From an uncultured Pseudomonas sp. (GTDB taxonomy: Bacteria; Pseudomonadota; Gammaproteobacteria; Pseudomonadales; Pseudomonadaceae), in NCBI GenBank assembly GCA_937863915.1, contig CALMID010000080.1, positions 1-11,470 of the forward strand: 11,470 bases of DNA, in the 5' to 3' direction. The translations under genes and the position numbers were made by a program. Positions within the stretch are counted from its first letter, which is position 1. Each line of letters starts with the position of its first letter. This document shows, in pieces, positions 1 through 7,247 of this stretch. The notes beneath the pieces are model-generated. The model was not told the DNA's origin. It was given only the letters and a program-made list of their open reading frames with translations, and ran no database searches.

Positions 1-775
1 CGGCGGCAACGAACTTGCCCTTGCCGTGCAACTGATCGAGCAGGGCTTCAAACTCCGAATCGGTAATTTCATCACCGCCACCCGCTACTGCGGGCGCCGG
101 CTCGACTACCGCAGGCGCCGCAGCGAACTTGCCGGGGCCATGCAGATCATCGAGCAGCTTCTCGAACTCGTCGTCGCTGATTTCGTCACTGGCGACGCTT
201 ATGACAGGCGCTTCGGTTGAGCTGGTGTCAGCGGGGCCCAAGGCATCGAGCAGCTGCTCGAACTCGCTGTCGGTGATATCACCCGAAGCCGTCGCGGAGC
301 TGGCTGTCTCGACGACAGCAGCCACTGGCTCTGCTACCGGAGCTGGAGCCGGGGCGGCAGCAGGTGGAGCACTGGGCGCCGCACTCTGCGGTTCGGCCAG
401 TCGCGCCAGGGCCTGCAACAGCTCCGGCGAGGCCGGAATCGGCTCGGCGCGCTCACGCACCTGACTGAACATTTCATTGACGGTATCCAGTGCCTGCAGC
501 ACCACATCCATCAGCTCCGCATCGACGCGGCGGGCGCCCTTGCGCAAGATGTCGAACACGTTCTCGGCAATGTGGCAGCACTCAACCAGAGCATTGAGTT
601 GGAGGAAGCCTGCCCCACCCTTGACGGTGTGGAAACCCCGGAAGATGGCATTGAGCAGATCCATGTCATCAGGCCGGCTTTCCAGCTCGACCAGTTGCTC
701 GGATAACAGCTCAAGAATCTCGCCGGCCTCTACCAGGAAGTCCTGGAGAATTTCCTCATCGGCGTCGAAGCTCAT
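1..775 (-). CDS. cheA: CheA chemotaxis histidine kinase, N-terminal part (3' end outside window)
   Basis: CheA autophosphorylates on histidine and passes the phosphate to CheY at polar chemoreceptor arrays. 258 codons are visible, open to the left edge. Residues 1-110 form the P1 (HPt) domain, with the phospho-accepting His49 in FRGFHTVKGGAGF, equivalent to His48 of E. coli. Residues 128-164 are an Ala/Pro/Val-rich linker. Residues 165-255 then hold three copies of a short acidic motif (EFEQLLDALG, EFEKLLDDLHGPGKF, EFEALLDQLHGKGKF) separated by Ala/Pro-rich spacers. The P2 to P5 domains must lie beyond the window. The ATG at 775 has a clear Shine-Dalgarno: the cheZ stop is followed by GGAG and a 7-nt gap. 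The gene lies 11 nt after cheZ, so the two are very likely cotranscribed. Identity is certain; only the C-terminal two thirds are unseen. Confidence 0.96.
   Translation of the reverse strand, partial: MSFDADEEILQDFLVEAGEILELLSEQLVELESRPDDMDLLNAIFRGFHTVKGGAGFLQLNALVECCHIAENVFDILRKGARRVDAELMDVVLQALDTVNEMFSQVRERAEPIPASPELLQALARLAEPQSAAPSAPPAAAPAPAPVAEPVAAVVETASSATASGDITDSEFEQLLDALGPADTSSTEAPVISVASDEISDDEFEKLLDDLHGPGKFAAAPAVVEPAPAVAGGGDEITDSEFEALLDQLHGKGKFVAA
11..73 (-). repeat. CheA linker motif, copy 3
   Basis: Codes CheA residues 235-255, with core EFEALLDQLHGKGKF. It is the last copy before the window edge, so further copies may follow outside. Confidence 0.85.
125..187 (-). repeat. CheA linker motif, copy 2
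   Basis: Codes CheA residues 197-217, with core EFEKLLDDLHGPGKF. It is nearly identical in protein to copy 3 and lies 114 nt before it in the reading direction. An Ala/Pro/Val-rich spacer separates the copies, which looks like a flexible tether carrying repeated short helices. Confidence 0.85.
239..283 (-). repeat. CheA linker motif, copy 1
   Basis: Codes CheA residues 165-179, with core ITDSEFEQLLDALG. It matches copies 2 and 3 over the acidic, amphipathic core but lacks the following H-G-x-G-K-F. The core resembles the CheY-binding C-terminus of CheZ (DDLLSSLGF in this window). The functional meaning is inference. Confidence 0.7.
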
Positions 776-786
776 GTAGGTGCTCC

Positions 787-1575
787 TTAGAAGCCCAGAC
801 TGGACAGCAGATCATCGACGTCGACCTGTCCGGAAACGACATCATCACGCTTATCGGCATGCATCTGCGGACCTTCACCCTGGGAAGAAACTTTTTGTTG
901 TTCGGCTTCGGCCTTGAGTGCCGCCTGGTCATGTTCAATGCCAGCAAAGCGGTCGACATGACTGGCCATCATCACCAGCTTGACCAGATTGCTCTCCACT
1001 TCGGTCACCAGCGCGGTCACGCGCTTGATCACCTGACCAGTGAGATCCTGGAAGTCCTGTGCCAAAAGGATGTCATTCAGGTAGCTGGATAGCTGGCTGC
1101 TGTCCTGGTCGACCCGACCGAGAAAGCTGTCGACCTTCTTGGCCAGATCGCGGAAGCCATCGGCATTGATTTCGCGGCGCATGAAGCGCCCCCACTCTTC
1201 CCGCAGCTGCTGGGCCTCATCGGATAGACCATTGACCAGCGGCGCGCTCAGCTCGACCAGATCCATGGTGCGATTGGCCGCTTTTTCGGTCATCTCCACC
1301 ACATAGTTGAGGCGGTGGGTCGCATCGTTGATCTGCGACATCTCCTGGGCATGCTTGCCGTGGATGTCGATCTGGAAGTTGACGATGGCGTTGTGCAGTT
1401 CACGGGTCAGCTTGCCCACTTCCTGGTACAAGCCGCGATCACGCACCTGATTCAGTTCGTAGATGACCTGGATCGCTTCGGCGAAGTTGCCGTGCTCCAG
1501 GCTGTCCACCAGCTTGTTGGCGTGATCTTTCAGGGTCGACTCAAGTTCGCCCTGCGAAGATTCGTTTTGCTCCAT
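787..1575 (-). CDS. cheZ: CheZ, CheY-P phosphatase
   Basis: CheZ speeds dephosphorylation of CheY-P, ending the switch signal. The 262-residue product is largely predicted helical. Residues 168-185 carry the family signature QDFQDLTGQVIKR; Asp177 and Gln181 match the catalytic Asp143 and Gln147 of E. coli CheZ (same 4-residue spacing). A variable, charged linker (about 215-250) leads to the C-terminal peptide VDVDDLLSSLGF, the conserved CheY-docking tail. The start at 1575 is preceded by GAGG with a 5-nt gap. The gene follows cheY by 17 nt and precedes cheA by 11 nt, so kinase, regulator and phosphatase are probably made from one transcript. It is somewhat longer than the E. coli protein, mainly in the linker. 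Confidence 0.97.
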   Translation of the reverse strand: MEQNESSQGELESTLKDHANKLVDSLEHGNFAEAIQVIYELNQVRDRGLYQEVGKLTRELHNAIVNFQIDIHGKHAQEMSQINDATHRLNYVVEMTEKAANRTMDLVELSAPLVNGLSDEAQQLREEWGRFMRREINADGFRDLAKKVDSFLGRVDQDSSQLSSYLNDILLAQDFQDLTGQVIKRVTALVTEVESNLVKLVMMASHVDRFAGIEHDQAALKAEAEQQKVSSQGEGPQMHADKRDDVVSGQVDVDDLLSSLGF

Positions 1576-1592
1576 AGCATCCTCGAGGCTGA

Positions 1593-1979
1593 TCAGCCAT
1601 TGACCCGTTCAAAGATCTTGTCGATCTTTTCCTTGAGCACCTGGGCCGTAAAGGGTTTGACCACGTAGCCATTCACCCCGGCTTGGGCCGCCTCGATAAT
1701 CTGGTCGCGCTTGGCTTCGGCAGTCACCATCAGCACCGGCAGGTTCTTCAGACGCTCATCGGCGCGCACCGCGCGCAGCAGGTCGATGCCGGTCATACCG
1801 GGCATGTTCCAGTCGGTGACGAGGAAGTCAAAGCTGCCACTCTGCAGCATCGGCAACGCCGTGGTGCCGTCATCGGCCTCCGACGTGTTGGTAAAGCCCA
1901 GATCACGCAACAGGTTCTTGATGATCCGTCTCATCGTCGAAAAATCGTCCACGATGAGGATTTTCATGTTCTTGTCCAA
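1593..1979 (-). CDS. cheY: CheY chemotaxis response regulator (probable TTG start)
   Basis: CheY is the single-domain response regulator phosphorylated by CheA; CheY-P binds the FliM switch. Numbered from the TTG start (128 aa), Asp11-Asp12 form the acidic pocket, Asp56 in VTDWNMPG is the phosphorylation site, and Thr86, Tyr105 and Lys108 (in GYVVKPF) are the conserved switch residues. The only strong Shine-Dalgarno (GGAGG, minus strand 1989-1985) is 5 nt before TTG at 1979 but 17 nt before the first ATG at 1967. I therefore choose TTG, giving an N-terminus [12 protein letters not shown]. The ATG start would give 124 aa. The sequence is the Pseudomonas/Vibrio polar-flagellum CheY type, and cheZ follows directly. 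Confidence 0.96.
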   Translation of the reverse strand: MDKNMKILIVDDFSTMRRIIKNLLRDLGFTNTSEADDGTTALPMLQSGSFDFLVTDWNMPGMTGIDLLRAVRADERLKNLPVLMVTAEAKRDQIIEAAQAGVNGYVVKPFTAQVLKEKIDKIFERVNG

Positions 1980-1984
1980 GTCGA

Positions 1985-1989
1985 CCTCC
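1985..1989 (-). promoter_or_regulatory. Shine-Dalgarno of cheY
   Basis: GGAGG on the minus strand, 5 nt before TTG and 17 nt before the first in-frame ATG. Its position decides for the TTG start. Confidence 0.7.
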
Positions 1990-2045
1990 GTACAGTCTCA
2001 AACGCTTCCCTGAGGAAACGCCGTCAATTCTTGATCGGCCTTATC

Positions 2046-2777
2046 TCAGCCTAGACGCCAGTCCGCCAGTCGTGCACGCAATCTTGCCGCGCATTGACTG
2101 TGCAACTGGCTCACCCGGGACTCACTGACACCGAGCACCGCACCGATTTCCTTCAGATTCAGCTCTTCGTCGTAGTACAACGCCAGAACCAGACGCTCAC
2201 GCTCGGGCAACTGAGCGATGGCGTCAGCCAGCGCCTGCTGGAAACGCTCATCCTCCAGACCGTGCGCAGGCTCCCCCTGATGGCTGGCATCGTCGTGTTC
2301 GCCGTCCTGCAACAAGTCGTCAAAACTGAACAGGCGGCTGCCCTGAGTGTCGTTGAGAATGCCGTAGTATTCCTCGAGACTCAATTCAAGTTCGGCCGCA
2401 ACCTCTTGATCTTTAGCGTCTCGGCCTAATCTGGCCTCAACAGTACGAATCGCCTCGCTGACCATGCGGCTGTTGCGGTGCACCGAACGCGGCGCCCAGT
2501 CACCCTTGCGCACCTCGTCCAGCATGGCGCCACGGATGCGGATACCGGCATAGGTTTCGAAGCTGGCGCCCTTGCTGGCGTCATATTTCTTTGCGGCCTC
2601 CAGCAGCCCGATCATCCCGGCCTGCATCAGGTCTTCGACCTGGACATTGGCTGGCAAGCGGGCCAGCAGATGATAGGCAATGCGCTTGACCAACGGGCCA
2701 TGACGCTCGATCAACATCTGCTGTGATTCTTGGGCTTGCGCCTTGCTGTACATACGGAGTCCGCTGGCTGCTGTCAT
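2046..2777 (-). CDS. fliA: FliA, flagellar sigma factor sigma-28
   Basis: FliA directs RNA polymerase to late flagellar and chemotaxis promoters and is held inactive by FlgM until the hook is complete. The 243-residue product has region 2 at about 25-94 (VEDLMQAGMIGLLEAAKKYD and GIRIRGAMLDEVRKGDW), region 3 at about 95-160 with the RSVHRNSRMV segment, a variable acidic linker (about 155-175), and a region 4 helix-turn-helix at about 188-238 (LNLKEIGAVLGVSESRVSQL). The ATG at 2777 overlaps the fleN stop (ATGA) and has GGGAAG 6 nt upstream, so it is probably translated in coupling with fleN. An extra internal promoter is possible, but I do not identify one. Confidence 0.98.
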   Translation of the reverse strand: MTAASGLRMYSKAQAQESQQMLIERHGPLVKRIAYHLLARLPANVQVEDLMQAGMIGLLEAAKKYDASKGASFETYAGIRIRGAMLDEVRKGDWAPRSVHRNSRMVSEAIRTVEARLGRDAKDQEVAAELELSLEEYYGILNDTQGSRLFSFDDLLQDGEHDDASHQGEPAHGLEDERFQQALADAIAQLPERERLVLALYYDEELNLKEIGAVLGVSESRVSQLHSQCAARLRARLADWRLG

Positions 2778-3607
2778 ATCGAACTTCCCGCAACCGGCTG
2801 CTGCACCAGGCGTTCAACGAAGAACTCCAGGTGGCCGCGCGGGTTGGCTGGCAGAGGCCAGCTGTCCACCTTCTGCGCCACCGCCTTGAAAGCCAGGGAA
2901 CACTTCGAGCGGGGGAAAGCCTCGTAAACCGCTCGCTGCTTCTGCACGGCCTTGCGCACGGACTCGTCGTAGGGAATCGCGCCAACGTACTGCAGGGCCA
3001 CATCGAGGAAGCGATCAGTTACCTTGGTCAGCTTAGCAAAGAGGTTGCGACCTTCCTGCGGCGAGTGGGCCATGTTGGCCAGCACGCGGAAGCGGTTGAC
3101 GCCGAAATCACGGTTGAGCAGCTTGATCAGCGCATAGGCGTCGGTGATCGAGGTGGGCTCGTCGCACACCACCACCAGCACTTCCTGAGCAGCGCGGACG
3201 AAACTGACCACACCATCGCCGATACCGGCAGCGGTATCGATGATCAGTACATCGAGGTTCTCGCTGATATCGCTGAAGGCCTGGATCAAACCGGCATGCT
3301 GCATCGGTGACAGATGCACCATGGTCTGCGTGCCGGACGCAGCCGGCACGATACGGATGCCGCCAGGCCCCTGCAGCAGCACATCCTTGATGTCGCACTC
3401 GCCACTGATCACGTCGGCCAGGGTGCGCTTGGGCGTCAGCCCGAGCAGGACGTCGACGTTGGCCAGGCCAAGGTCGGCATCCATGAGCATGACGCGCCGG
3501 CCAAGATCCGCCAATGCCAGTGACAGATTCACCGACACATTGGTCTTGCCGACGCCACCCTTGCCGCCGGTTACAGCAATCACCTGAACGGGGTGCATGC
3601 TTGCCAT
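2774..3607 (-). CDS. fleN: FleN (FlhG/MinD-like ATPase), flagellar number regulator
   Basis: FleN is a ParA/MinD-family ATPase that limits flagellar number by antagonising the activator FleQ, working opposite FlhF at the pole. The 277-residue product has a deviant Walker A at residues 14-22 (GGKGGVGKT, signature Lys16 and P-loop Lys21), switch I/A' at 40-56 (LMDADLGLANVDVLLG), and Walker B at 121-128 (LIIDTAAG, Asp124). The C-terminal part is well conserved in Pseudomonas. ATG at 3607 is the first ATG after an in-frame TAA; the nearest SD-like AAGG is about 11 nt upstream, so ATG at 3598 (MHPVQV) remains possible. It lies 83 bp after flhF and overlaps fliA by 4 nt. Confidence 0.98.
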   Translation of the reverse strand: MASMHPVQVIAVTGGKGGVGKTNVSVNLSLALADLGRRVMLMDADLGLANVDVLLGLTPKRTLADVISGECDIKDVLLQGPGGIRIVPAASGTQTMVHLSPMQHAGLIQAFSDISENLDVLIIDTAAGIGDGVVSFVRAAQEVLVVVCDEPTSITDAYALIKLLNRDFGVNRFRVLANMAHSPQEGRNLFAKLTKVTDRFLDVALQYVGAIPYDESVRKAVQKQRAVYEAFPRSKCSLAFKAVAQKVDSWPLPANPRGHLEFFVERLVQQPVAGSSI

Positions 3608-3636
3608 TGATTCTTACACCTTGTCTTTCATTATCG

Positions 3637-3659
3637 GGCCAGATGCCGTTGCACTGGCC
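3637..3659. repeat. Inverted repeat upstream of fleN, 6-bp arms
   Basis: GGCCAG (3637-3642) and CTGGCC (3654-3659) are separated by 11 bp. It could fold in the fleN leader RNA. A 6-bp repeat is not rare by chance, so significance is doubtful. No T run follows on the minus strand. Confidence 0.35.
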
Positions 3660-3666
3660 ATTCGCT

Positions 3667-3693
3667 TAACAGGTCGCTGAAAACCACCTGTTA
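3667..3693. repeat. Inverted repeat across the flhF stop codon, 8-bp arms
   Basis: TAACAGGT (3667-3674) and ACCTGTTA (3686-3693) are perfect inverted copies with an 11-bp spacer. The first arm in the reading direction includes the flhF TAA. No T run follows, so it is not a standard intrinsic terminator. An mRNA stem-loop, a processing site or a protein-binding dyad is possible. Confidence 0.6.
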
Positions 3694-4977
3694 GCCGGCT
3701 TGCCGCGCCGGCTGCTGATACAGGCCGGCAAACAGCTCAGCCATGGCATCTTCACTCGGGTCTTGCTCACTCTGCAGGCTCACCGCACGGCTGACCAGCT
3801 GATGGCTGCGCCAGACGTGCAGATCGTCAGGAATTCTAGGTCCATCAGTCAGATAGGCTACCGGCAGACGCTGACTGATCGCCAGCCCCAATGCTTCGCC
3901 AAGGCTCGCCGATTCGTCGAGCTTGGTCAGGATGCAGCCGGAAAGACCACACTGCTTATAACTATGGTAGGCCGCTTTCAGCACCTGACCCTGACTTGTG
4001 GCAGCCATAACCAAGTAATTGCGCGACTTGACACCACGCGAGGCCAGCATTTCCAGCTGCAGACGCAGGCCCGGATCATTGGCGGGCAGACCGGCCGTAT
4101 CGATCAGCACCACACGCTTGCGCGCCAGCGGCGCCAATGCCTGCAGCAACGATTGGCCGGGATCGACCGGAGTCACCGACACACCCAGAATGCGGCCGAG
4201 GGTCTTGAGCTGTTCCTGGGCACCAATGCGGTAGCTGTCCAGGCTGACCAGGGCAATGCTCTGCGCGCCGTACTTGAGCACGTAGCGCGCCGCCAGCTTG
4301 GCCAGGGTTGTGGTTTTGCCCATGCCGGCCGGACCGACGAGGGCAATCACTCCGCCCTCCTCCAGCGGCTCCTGCTCGGGAGTACGGATTGCGTGAGCCA
4401 GGTGAGCCAGCAGCATGCGCCACGCCTGGCGGGCATCACTGATGCCGGCCACCTTGTCCAGCAGCGGGCGAGCCAGATCGGCGGGGATACCCATGCGCTG
4501 CAGGCGACGCCAGAGGTTGGCCTGCTGCGGGCGACGGCTCTGCATCTGCCCCCAGGCCAGCGAACCACGCTGGCTCTCGATCAGCTCGCGCAGGCCATGC
4601 AGCTCGAAGCGCATGGCATCCAGGGCGCGCTGATCCATGGCCGGCGCCGCCACTGCCTGCGGCTTGCTCGCGGGTTTGACCGCGGCAACGCCCGGGGTGA
4701 ACAGCTGGCGGTCCTGGTTGTCCGGCAGGCTTACCGGCGCGCTCAGCTCGGCATGAGCCTGGGCGATGCGGGTCTGGGTCTTGCGCAGCTCGGCTTCGAG
4801 CTGCGGATTGGGCTGACTCGGTGCTGCCGCCGGCATCGGGTAATCCAGTGCAGCGGTCAGTTCCACACCGCCGGCGACCCGACGGTTACCAATGATGGCA
4901 GCATCGGCGCCCAGCTCATCGCGAACCAGTTTCATGGCTTGACGCATATCGGCGGCGAAGAAGCGTTTGACTTGCAT
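3691..4977 (-). CDS. flhF: FlhF, SRP-like GTPase for polar flagellar placement
   Basis: FlhF marks the cell pole for flagellar assembly; it is related to Ffh and FtsY. The 428-residue product has an N-terminal basic segment (MQVKRFFAADMRQAMK), a Pro/Ala/Gln-rich variable region (about 45-115), a helical N domain (about 120-200) and a G domain. G-domain motifs are GPAGMGKTTT (215-224, P-loop), DSYRIGAQEQL (247-257), DTAG (293-296) and TKLDE (351-355). Its length is typical for Pseudomonas. ATG at 4977 has GAGG 7 nt upstream and lies 17 nt after flhA, so it is probably in one operon with it. It pairs with FleN, encoded next. Confidence 0.97.
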   Translation of the reverse strand: MQVKRFFAADMRQAMKLVRDELGADAAIIGNRRVAGGVELTAALDYPMPAAAPSQPNPQLEAELRKTQTRIAQAHAELSAPVSLPDNQDRQLFTPGVAAVKPASKPQAVAAPAMDQRALDAMRFELHGLRELIESQRGSLAWGQMQSRRPQQANLWRRLQRMGIPADLARPLLDKVAGISDARQAWRMLLAHLAHAIRTPEQEPLEEGGVIALVGPAGMGKTTTLAKLAARYVLKYGAQSIALVSLDSYRIGAQEQLKTLGRILGVSVTPVDPGQSLLQALAPLARKRVVLIDTAGLPANDPGLRLQLEMLASRGVKSRNYLVMAATSQGQVLKAAYHSYKQCGLSGCILTKLDESASLGEALGLAISQRLPVAYLTDGPRIPDDLHVWRSHQLVSRAVSLQSEQDPSEDAMAELFAGLYQQPARQAG

Positions 4978-4994
4978 GCTGTGACCTCACTGGC

Positions 4995-7127
4995 TCAACC
5001 GTTTTGACCAACGGTGGCAACAATCGTGACCTGTTTGTTGTCCGGAATTTCCTGGTAGGCCAGCACATGCATGCTGGGTACCGCCATCCGGGCAAAGCGC
5101 GCCATCATGGCTCGAATCTGGCCGGCCACCAGCAGGATCACTGGCTTGCCGAGCATCTCCTGACGCTGCGCCGCATCCACCAGGGAGCGCTGCAGCTTCT
5201 CGGCCATTCCGGGCTCAAGGAGAATGCCCTCTTCGCTACCCTGTCCGGCCTTGCTGAGACTATTCAGCAATATCTGTTCCAACCTTGGCTCAAGAGTGAT
5301 CACGGGGAGCTCCGGCTCAAGCCCCACAACGGTTTGCACGATGGCGCGACTTAGCGCGACACGCACCGCCGCGACCATGGCGGCGGGATCTTGACTCTTG
5401 CCAGCCACGTTGGCGATGGCCTCGGCGATGGTGCGAATGTCGCGTACCGGCACCTGCTCCTGCAGTAGCGCCTGCAGCACCTTGAGCAGGGTCGACAGTG
5501 ACAGCATGCCTGGCACCAGCTCCTCCGCCAGTTTGGGCGAGGTCTTGGCCAGCAATTGCAGGAGCTGCTGGACTTCCTCGTGGCCGATCAGCTCATGGGC
5601 ATGCTTGTTCAGCACCTGGTTGAGGTGGGTCGCCACCACCGTACTGGCGTCCACCACCGTGTAGCCGAGCGACTGCGCCTGATCGCGCAGGCCCGTCTCG
5701 ATCCACACGGCCTCCAGGCCGAACGCCGGATCTTTGGCGGCGATGCCGTTGATGGGACCAAACACCTGCCCCGGATTGATCGCCAGCTCGCGATCCGGAT
5801 AGACCTCGGCTTCCGCCAGGGAAACCCCCATCAGCGTCAGGCGATAGGCATTGGGCAACAGATCGAGGTTGTCGCGGATATGCACCGAGGGCATGAGAAA
5901 GCCCAGCTCCTGGGACAGCTTCTTGCGTACCCCCTTGATGCGCGTGAGCAGCTGACCACCCTGGTTGCGATCGACCAGCGGAATCAGCCGGTAACCCACC
6001 TCGAGGCCAACCATGTCCACCGCTGGCACGTCATCCCAGCCCAGCTCCTTGGTTTCCTGCTGGCGCTGCGCGGGCAACTGCTCCTGCTGCAGCGTCACCG
6101 CCTTGACCTCCTCCTCCTTGGCAAGCCGCTGCTTGTTGGCAATCCAGTAGGCCGCACCGGCCGCCACCAGACCCAGGCTGATGAAGGAAAAATGCGGCAT
6201 GCCCGGCACCAGGCCCATGGCAATCATGATCGCCGCCGACACCGCCAGCGCCTTGGGCGAAGCAAACATCTGCCGGCCGACCTGAGCGCCCATCTCCTCG
6301 GAGGTCGAGACACGCGTCACCATGATCGCGGCAGCCGTCGACAGCAGCAGCGATGGGATCTGCGCCACCAGGCCGTCACCGATGGTCAGCAGGGTGTAGA
6401 TCTTGCCCGCCTCGGCGAAGGCCAGATCATGCTGCAGCACGCCGATGGCAATGCCGCCGATCAGGTTGATGAAGAGGATCAGCAGGCCGGCGATGGCATC
6501 GCCGCGCACGAATTTGCTGGCACCGTCCATCGAGCCATAGAAGTCGGCTTCCTGCGAGACCTCCAGACGCCGGCGCTTGGCTTCGGCCTGGTCGATCAGA
6601 CCGGAGTTGAGGTCGGCGTCGATGGCCATCTGCTTGCCCGGCATGGCATCCAGGGTGAAGCGTGCGCTGACTTCGGAAATCCGCCCGGCACCCTTGGTCA
6701 CCACCACGAAGTTGATGATCATGAGGATGGCGAACACCACGATACCCACCACGTAGTTGCCGCCGATCACGACCTCGCCGAACGCCTGAATTACCTTGCC
6801 CGCGGCGCCATGTCCCTCCTGGCCATGCAGCAGCACCACACGGGTGGAGGCAACGTTCAGCGCCAGCCGCAACAGGGTCGCGGCCAGCAATACAGTGGGG
6901 AATACGGCGAAATCCAGCGGCCGCAGCGCGTAGATGGCCACCAGCAGAACGACAATCGACAGGGCGATGCTGAAGGTGAACAGCACATCGAGCAGGAACG
7001 GCGGGATCGGCAGCATGACCATGGCCAGCATGACCAGCAGCAGCAGCGGAATGCCAAGATTGCCGTGACGCAATCCCGACAGGTTGCTGCGGACATCCCC
7101 GATAAGTTGTGCGCGATCCAGTGCCAC
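4995..7127 (-). CDS. flhA: FlhA, flagellar type III export gate protein
   Basis: FlhA forms the nonameric export gate and proton-linked platform that docks chaperone-substrate complexes. The 710-residue product has about eight membrane segments within residues 25-330, with the FHIPEP-family signature at about 134-175 (VVTKGAGRISEVSARFTLDA, then MPGKQMAIDADLNSGLID). The conserved cytoplasmic loop carries the RGDAIAG acidic residue at Asp210. A charged linker follows (about 331-365), then the cytosolic domain to the end. The start is GTG at 7127, with GGGG 7 nt upstream and no other good in-frame start until Met33. A sigma-54 promoter and a FleQ-like box lie just upstream. The stop is 17 nt before flhF. 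Confidence 0.98.
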   Translation of the reverse strand: MALDRAQLIGDVRSNLSGLRHGNLGIPLLLLVMLAMVMLPIPPFLLDVLFTFSIALSIVVLLVAIYALRPLDFAVFPTVLLAATLLRLALNVASTRVVLLHGQEGHGAAGKVIQAFGEVVIGGNYVVGIVVFAILMIINFVVVTKGAGRISEVSARFTLDAMPGKQMAIDADLNSGLIDQAEAKRRRLEVSQEADFYGSMDGASKFVRGDAIAGLLILFINLIGGIAIGVLQHDLAFAEAGKIYTLLTIGDGLVAQIPSLLLSTAAAIMVTRVSTSEEMGAQVGRQMFASPKALAVSAAIMIAMGLVPGMPHFSFISLGLVAAGAAYWIANKQRLAKEEEVKAVTLQQEQLPAQRQQETKELGWDDVPAVDMVGLEVGYRLIPLVDRNQGGQLLTRIKGVRKKLSQELGFLMPSVHIRDNLDLLPNAYRLTLMGVSLAEAEVYPDRELAINPGQVFGPINGIAAKDPAFGLEAVWIETGLRDQAQSLGYTVVDASTVVATHLNQVLNKHAHELIGHEEVQQLLQLLAKTSPKLAEELVPGMLSLSTLLKVLQALLQEQVPVRDIRTIAEAIANVAGKSQDPAAMVAAVRVALSRAIVQTVVGLEPELPVITLEPRLEQILLNSLSKAGQGSEEGILLEPGMAEKLQRSLVDAAQRQEMLGKPVILLVAGQIRAMMARFARMAVPSMHVLAYQEIPDNKQVTIVATVGQNG

Positions 7128-7144
7128 GTGTTTTCCCCAGCCAA

Positions 7145-7158
7145 TTCAATCTTTTGAC
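7145..7158. promoter_or_regulatory. Candidate FleQ-binding site in the flhA leader
   Basis: On the minus strand this reads GTCAAAAGATTGAA, 11 of 14 positions of the published P. aeruginosa FleQ consensus GTCAATAAATTGAC as I remember it. It would sit about +18 to +31 from the start point predicted by the sigma-54 promoter. FleQ is reported to bind downstream of the sigma-54 site at P. aeruginosa flhA, which fits this placement. Confidence 0.55.
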
Positions 7159-7172
7159 GCGAAATGGCGTCA
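7155..7172. repeat. Inverted repeat in the flhA leader
   Basis: TGACGC (7155-7160) and GCGTCA (7167-7172) with a 6-bp spacer, overlapping the end of the FleQ-like box. It would form a 6-bp hairpin near the 5' end of the flhA transcript, or widen the operator. On arm length alone it could be chance. Confidence 0.4.
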
Positions 7173-7185
7173 TGCAGGGGTAATG

Positions 7186-7200
7186 GCAAGAAGCGTTCCA
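7186..7200 (-). promoter_or_regulatory. Sigma-54 (RpoN) promoter of flhA
   Basis: The minus strand reads TGGAAC-GCTTC-TTGC, 9 of the 10 defined positions of TGGCAC-N5-TTGC, with the essential GG and GC at the required 10-nt spacing. Transcription would start near 7175, giving a leader of about 48 nt before the flhA GTG. In P. aeruginosa flhA belongs to the FleQ/RpoN-dependent class, and a FleQ-like box lies downstream. Confidence 0.7.
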
Positions 7201-7247
7201 CAAAGCCGAAGTCAGCAACCATTCGGGCGCGATGAGGCCGAGCAAGT

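Noticed and set aside
1581..1598. 12-bp perfect palindrome GGCTGATCAGCC beside CCTCGAGG at the cheY-cheZ junction
   Set aside because: A 12-bp palindrome is expected a few times in a window this size, and it overlaps the cheY stop and the cheZ ribosome site, which explain part of it.
3613..3630. Short in-frame minus-strand ATG-to-TAA run (5 codons) just before fleN
   Set aside because: Too short to judge as a leader peptide, with no ribosome site I can see.
3700..5007. 435-codon open frame on the plus strand, antisense to flhF
   Set aside because: Same pattern: biased His/Gln/Arg composition, no motif, and fully overlaid by flhF with its intact GTPase motifs.
5016..5032. Sigma-54-like AGGTCAC...TTGC before flhF
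   Set aside because: GG and GC are 11 nt apart rather than the required 10, and it lies within the flhA coding end.
5556..7157. 533-codon open frame on the plus strand, antisense to flhA
   Set aside because: The product is rich in His, Gln and Arg with no recognisable domain, as expected for the reverse complement of a GC-rich conserved gene. flhA on the minus strand accounts for the sequence.
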